Shown piece by piece: positions 60,801-64,000 of a stretch of 64,000 nt of DNA. The notes below the pieces were generated by a model. The model had not been told where the DNA came from, searched no databases, and saw only the letters and a list, made by a program, of their open reading frames with translations. The stretch is from Shimia sp. SK013 (GTDB lineage: Bacteria > Pseudomonadota > Alphaproteobacteria > Rhodobacterales > Rhodobacteraceae), in the NCBI RefSeq assembly GCF_001292625.1, contig NZ_LAJH01000013.1:124001-188000 (forward strand), written 5' to 3'. The position numbers and the translations under genes were made by a program. Within the stretch, counting starts at the first letter, position 1, and every line of letters begins with the position of its first letter.

Positions 60801-63800
60801 CGGGTGATGCCTTTGCCGCTAACGGGCCGGATGGCTATGTGCTTGCGCCCGAGAGGGGCCGCGAAGGCTACGATGCGTTGATTGCCGATCTGATGGCCCG
60901 GGGCCGCGTGCCGGATCGCGTGGTGCATATGTGGCTGCTGACGGAAACCGAAAACCATCGACCCGGTTCCAGCTTTTTCCACCGCAATCAAGAGCAGGGG
61001 TTCATGAGCCTGTTGTTCCTTGCGCAAGCGATCACAGACGAGAACCTGCCACGCCCGCTGCATATCACCGCGATCAGTTCCGGAGCGCTGCAAGTGCGCG
61101 GCGAAGCCCTGCCCTATCCCGAGAAATCCACAGCACTTGGCGCCGTGCAAGTGATCCCGCGTGAGCTGCCGGGTGTGACCGCGGCGTTGATTGACGTGCA
61201 ACCGCCGGCACGCAAAGGCCACCTGACGCTTGCGATGCGCCTGATTGAGGACCTGATGGCCGAACCGCGCAGCCTGATTGCGGCTTGGCGCGGGGACAAA
61301 CGATTTGAGCGGAGCTATCGCAAGACAGAGCTTGGCGCCGAACATATGCCGGTTTGGAGAGAGGGTGGCACCTATCTGATCACCGGCGGATTTGGCGGAA
61401 TTGGCCTGACTTTGGCGGAACGCGCCATTCGCGAGGCCCGCGCCAACGTGGTGCTGATCTCTCGCAATGGGCTGCCGGAGCGGGGCACATGGGCCACCTA
61501 TCTGCGCGGCCACGCTCCGCAAGACCGTATTGCCCGCCGCATCCGCGCCGTTGAGCGTCTCGAGAGCCTTGGTGGTCAGGTGCTTTGCCTTGCGGCCGAC
61601 GTGTGCAATATCGACGAAATGGGCGACGCTGTCGCCACCGCGCGCGGGGCCCTTGGCCCCATTAACGGCGTGATCCACGCCGCAGGGGTGATCGACGACG
61701 CGCCGCTTTTGGCCAAAACGTCTGCGCAGATTGACGACGTGCTGGCGCCGAAATTGCACGGCACACAAGTGTTGGAACAACTCTTCCCCGATGGCGATCT
61801 CGACTGGCTGGTGTTGTTCAGCTCATCCTCCACCGCCACTGCACCCGTAGGGCAGATCGATTATGTTGCCGCCAACGCTTACCTGAACGCTTATGCGCAA
61901 TCGCGCCGCGGCGGCGCGACGCGTGTGCGCGCGATCAACTGGGGTATTTGGGCCGAAATCGGCATGGCAGCCGAAGCGGTCGCCGCGCGACAGGGTGACG
62001 TTGCCCCGACGCAAATGGAGCCGATCAGCGCACCGTTGTTGGACACGGCGGGGTTTGACGCCGCCGGACATCGCATTTTTGAAGCGCGTTATGACACGTC
62101 GCGTTGGGTGTTAGACGAACACCGCACCAAAGAAGGCGCGGCAATCCTGCCCGGCACCGGTTACATCGAGTTGGCGGCTGAGGCGCTGCGTGAACATGGC
62201 GAGGACGGCGGATTTGCGCTGCGTGATTTGCTGTTCCTGCGTCCGATCCGCGTTGACGAGGGCGAAACCCTCACCTTGCGGGCGCGTTTGGAACGCTCAG
62301 ATGAGGGGTATCGGTTCGAGGTGCAAAGCGCCTGCAAATTTGACGGCCGTGAAGCGTGGCAAACCCACGCCGAGGCTCGGTTGATCCCCGCCGTCGGGAA
62401 ACCGCCTGTTTTAGATACTGCCAGCGCTATGGCCCGCGTCGGTGAAGGAAGCAAGGCGGCAGGGTCCTCTGCGCTGTCGGCCCCGCAAGAAGCGCATTTG
62501 ACGTTCGGCCCGCGCTGGAAAGTCCTGCGCAAGATGGCCCTAGGCGATGGCGAAGGCTTGGCATCGCTGGCGCTTGATACGCAGTTTGTAGGCGACGGCT
62601 GCGTCTTGCCCCCTGGTTTGCTGGATATTGCGACCGGATGGGCGATGGATCTGATCCCCGGCTATGGGCAAGCACATCTCTGGGTGCCGGTCAGCTATGA
62701 CGTGCTGACGATGTATGCGCCGTTGCCGTCCGAAATCATAAGCCACGTCCGCCTTGCCTCCGGCACCAACGACGACGGTGTGGTCCGTTTTGATGTGACA
62801 CTCGCCGCACCGGACGGAGGGGTCTGCGTCGAAGTACAGGGCCTGTCGATCCGCCGGATTGAGGCCGCTGGCTTGGTCGCGCAACCGCCGCTGAGCGCGG
62901 CCGAAATCTCTTTTGCTTCGCAAGATCAGGTTATGCATCCTCTCTCAGCTGCAGAGGAACGTCTGATCCATAACTTGGGTCAGGGCATCCCGCCGACGCA
63001 GGGCGCTGCTATGTTTGAGGCCGCCTTGCTCGCGCCTCTGGCTCAGGTCGTTATTTCCTCGCTCGATCTGCCCGCGCTTATTGCGCAGGCAGAAGTGGGC
63101 ATGACCGACACTGCGGGCGATGGTCAGGCGTTTGAACGGCCTGAGCTGGACACTGATTTTGTCGCGCCATCAAATGACATCGAACGCACCTTGGCCGGTT
63201 TCTGGCAGGATTTGCTGGGCGTCGACAAGGTCGGCACGCGTGACAGTTTCTTTGACCTTGGCGGGCACAGCTTGATCGCGGTGCGTCTGTTTGCGATGGT
63301 CAAAAAGGCCTATCGCATCGAGTTCCCGATCTCGGTCTTGTTCGAAGCGCCCACGATCGAAACCTGTGCTGCGATGATTGCGGATCGCGTCGGTGGCGAC
63401 ACGGCGTCTGACGCCCGTCAGACCGGTGCGAACGAGGGCTCATCTGAGCCTGAGGTTGGGGCGCGCCCCGCCAGTAGGTTCACTCATCTGGTGCCCATGC
63501 ACAGTGGAGAAGGCGGGCCGCGACGCCCGTTCTTCCTTGTGGCGGGCATGTTTGGCAACGTGTTGAACTTGCGCCATCTCGCGCATTTAATTGGGGCTGA
63601 CCGGCCGTTTTATGGCCTTCAGGCGCGTGGTCTTTTGGGCGACGCCGCACCGCATGATGACTTGCAAGAAGCCGCGCGTGACTACATCGCCGAGATGCGG
63701 CAAGTGCAGCCGAACGGGCCGTATCTGCTGGGAGGGTTTTCCGGCGGCGGCATCACTGCCTACGAAATCCGACGCCAGCTTGAGGCTGACGGAGAAGAGG

Positions 63801-64000
63801 TCGCGCTTGTCGCCCTGCTTGACACACCGCTGCCGCGGCGCCGTGCGCTTTCGCGCGCTGACCGGATGAAAATCCAGATGCAGGAACTCAAGGCAAAAGG
63901 CCTCGCCTATCCGCTGATCTGGGCCAAAAACCGTATCGCTTGGGAGCTCTCCAAGCGTCGTGCGCCGGAAGAGACTGCACAGGACGCGCAAGGCCAACAG
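57896..64000 (+). CDS. Type I polyketide synthase KS-AT-KR-DH-ACP-TE, partial at 3' end
   Basis: The reading frame starts at GTG 57896 (only a weak CAGG upstream) and is open for all 2035 codons to the window end. Domains: ketosynthase about 10-440 with Cys185 (TACSTS), His321 (CHGTG) and His361 (NIGHLD); acyltransferase about 530-830 with Ser634 (GHSMGE); ketoreductase about 1155-1340 with GGFGGIG and Tyr1323; a dehydratase-like hot-dog domain from about 1385 with His1409 (one residue more than the usual HxxxGxxxxP spacing); carrier protein with Ser1792 (LGGHSL); thioesterase with Ser1949 (GFSGGG), cut by the window end. KR before DH is not the common modular order. Product unknown. Confidence 0.93.
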   Translation, partial: MSDHSDSPVSETDIAIVGMAAHLPGATGIEQYWQNLRDGIRSISRLSEDDLLANGESRARLKHRNYVPAAAMLDGFAEFDADFFGLSPKEAAIMDPQHRQFLEVSWEALENAGHMPENFGGPIGVFAGCGMGSYFYFNICSNRDLVDSTGMFLLRHTGNDKDFLASRLSHFLDLKGPSLGLQTACSTSLVAVHYAAQSILNGECDMALAGGVTIELPHGRGYVFEDGEILSPDGECHAFDHRAQGTVFGSGAGVVVLRRLEDAIADGDHIWAVVKGSAVNNDGSDKAGYLAPSVGGQASAVADAMAIADVTANTVDYVECHGTGTYLGDPIEVTALTEAFRETTDDTGFCRIGSVKTNIGHLDTAAGAASLIKTSLALHHKQMPPSLGFEKPNPAIDFDTSPFAVNAALTDWTPRNGIRRAGVNSLGVGGTNAHVIVDEAPVRLPSADSDWPFQLIAVSGRSAKALDANAANLATHLRTNPDQPLADVAHTLLNGRRKFEKRRVVVAESHQEAADLLESGNHLRVFNHSAEADAPEVVFMFPGGGAQYVGMGRDLFETEPVFAQWMDHGFDVLAGKGGEALRALWLAEGDAAQDAEEALKKPSLQLPLIMMVEYALAQLWISWGVTPAALVGHSMGENTAACLAGVMSFEECLGLVQLRGQLFDTVPAGGMLSVPLPLGEVTARLGKDLDIASVNAPVLTVVSGPDAALDALAAELAAEEIDTQRVPINIAAHSSMLEPILERFGDYLRGIDLQAPTLPIISNRTGAALLASEATEPDYWVAHLRNTVLFADDITTLSQTQNRVYLEVGPGKALASLVKMHGQVKADKVVSSLRHPEDKIADDAYFLTVLGRLWACGVAVDFEQYWGGVPRQRVVLPSYAFQRSRYFIEPGKDQIDAPDDLLMRLDDTADWAFAPVWRPRLAECEIDVATELADAPKHHWLIFTDAGGTGAAVASQLRNAGHDVVTVRTGDAFAANGPDGYVLAPERGREGYDALIADLMARGRVPDRVVHMWLLTETENHRPGSSFFHRNQEQGFMSLLFLAQAITDENLPRPLHITAISSGALQVRGEALPYPEKSTALGAVQVIPRELPGVTAALIDVQPPARKGHLTLAMRLIEDLMAEPRSLIAAWRGDKRFERSYRKTELGAEHMPVWREGGTYLITGGFGGIGLTLAERAIREARANVVLISRNGLPERGTWATYLRGHAPQDRIARRIRAVERLESLGGQVLCLAADVCNIDEMGDAVATARGALGPINGVIHAAGVIDDAPLLAKTSAQIDDVLAPKLHGTQVLEQLFPDGDLDWLVLFSSSSTATAPVGQIDYVAANAYLNAYAQSRRGGATRVRAINWGIWAEIGMAAEAVAARQGDVAPTQMEPISAPLLDTAGFDAAGHRIFEARYDTSRWVLDEHRTKEGAAILPGTGYIELAAEALREHGEDGGFALRDLLFLRPIRVDEGETLTLRARLERSDEGYRFEVQSACKFDGREAWQTHAEARLIPAVGKPPVLDTASAMARVGEGSKAAGSSALSAPQEAHLTFGPRWKVLRKMALGDGEGLASLALDTQFVGDGCVLPPGLLDIATGWAMDLIPGYGQAHLWVPVSYDVLTMYAPLPSEIISHVRLASGTNDDGVVRFDVTLAAPDGGVCVEVQGLSIRRIEAAGLVAQPPLSAAEISFASQDQVMHPLSAAEERLIHNLGQGIPPTQGAAMFEAALLAPLAQVVISSLDLPALIAQAEVGMTDTAGDGQAFERPELDTDFVAPSNDIERTLAGFWQDLLGVDKVGTRDSFFDLGGHSLIAVRLFAMVKKAYRIEFPISVLFEAPTIETCAAMIADRVGGDTASDARQTGANEGSSEPEVGARPASRFTHLVPMHSGEGGPRRPFFLVAGMFGNVLNLRHLAHLIGADRPFYGLQARGLLGDAAPHDDLQEAARDYIAEMRQVQPNGPYLLGGFSGGGITAYEIRRQLEADGEEVALVALLDTPLPRRRALSRADRMKIQMQELKAKGLAYPLIWAKNRIAWELSKRRAPEETAQDAQGQQ

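Noticed and set aside
60452-61780. Minus-strand open frame of 442 codons inside the PKS
   Set aside because: The PKS frame is continuous through the region with intact domains. The antisense frame shows shadow composition only.

Overview
The window looks like a chromosomal segment of a marine alphaproteobacterium of the Rhodobacteraceae (Roseobacter group). This rests on the gene families, since no rRNA or marker tree is available: three Rhodobacter-type porins, a CcrM GANTC methyltransferase whose promoter is rich in GANTC, DciA in place of other helicase loaders, DUF4170/DUF2125/DUF3576 proteins, an lpxK neighbourhood with an odd WaaA-like gene, and a GTP cyclohydrolase II with a decayed RibB-like N-terminus. 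Base composition of the coding regions is moderately GC-rich (about 60 percent where I counted).

Layout. 1-5.9 kb: housekeeping genes (thioredoxin/TPR protein, xthA, an OmpR-type response regulator, ribA plus an L,D-transpeptidase, two tandem small secreted PEBP-like proteins, a PLP-homeostasis protein). 5.9-9.3 kb: three tandem porin genes, each with its own hairpin terminator. 9.5-16.5 kb: a lipoprotein, a GT4 glycosyltransferase, leuS-lptE-holA, and a GST. 16.5-20.8 kb: a flavoprotein overlapping an MscS channel, a 430-bp intergenic stretch with a hairpin array and a dispersed repeat, and a crotonase-SDR pair. 20.9-30.8 kb: DUF2125, pmbA, an inositol-phosphatase-like protein, DUF4170, WaaA-like, lpxK, a DsbA-like oxidoreductase, dciA, mutY and alkB. 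30.8-38.7 kb: two class III nucleotide cyclases, ccrM, rnhB, two small exported Cys proteins transcribed divergently from a region with paired palindromes, a membrane-anchored winged-helix protein, and a LacI regulator.

38.7-44.9 kb is a compact minus-strand cluster for surface glycan work: two GT2-type glycosyltransferases, a GT32-like glycosyltransferase with a C-terminal helix-turn-helix resembling IS3 OrfA, a sulfotransferase and an alpha/beta-hydrolase. 45.5-47.8 kb holds an orphan Tat-exported peptide-type substrate-binding protein and a DUF2165 membrane protein. 47.8-51.0 kb is a zinc-uptake locus (znuA divergent from zur-znuC-znuB) with a candidate Zur operator between the two arms. 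51-64 kb has a serine hydrolase, then a co-oriented accessory block: a secreted SGNH/glycosidase-like/RTX protein, a GT2, a polysaccharide flippase, and a large type I polyketide synthase (KS-AT-KR-DH-ACP-TE) that runs off the window end.

The best candidates for something little described are the operon ending in a DUF427-cyclase fusion, the glycosyltransferase with a transposase-like tail, the WaaA-like protein lacking family catalytic motifs, and the polysaccharide/PKS block. All functional statements come from reading the sequence and recalled family knowledge. No database search or structure prediction was run.
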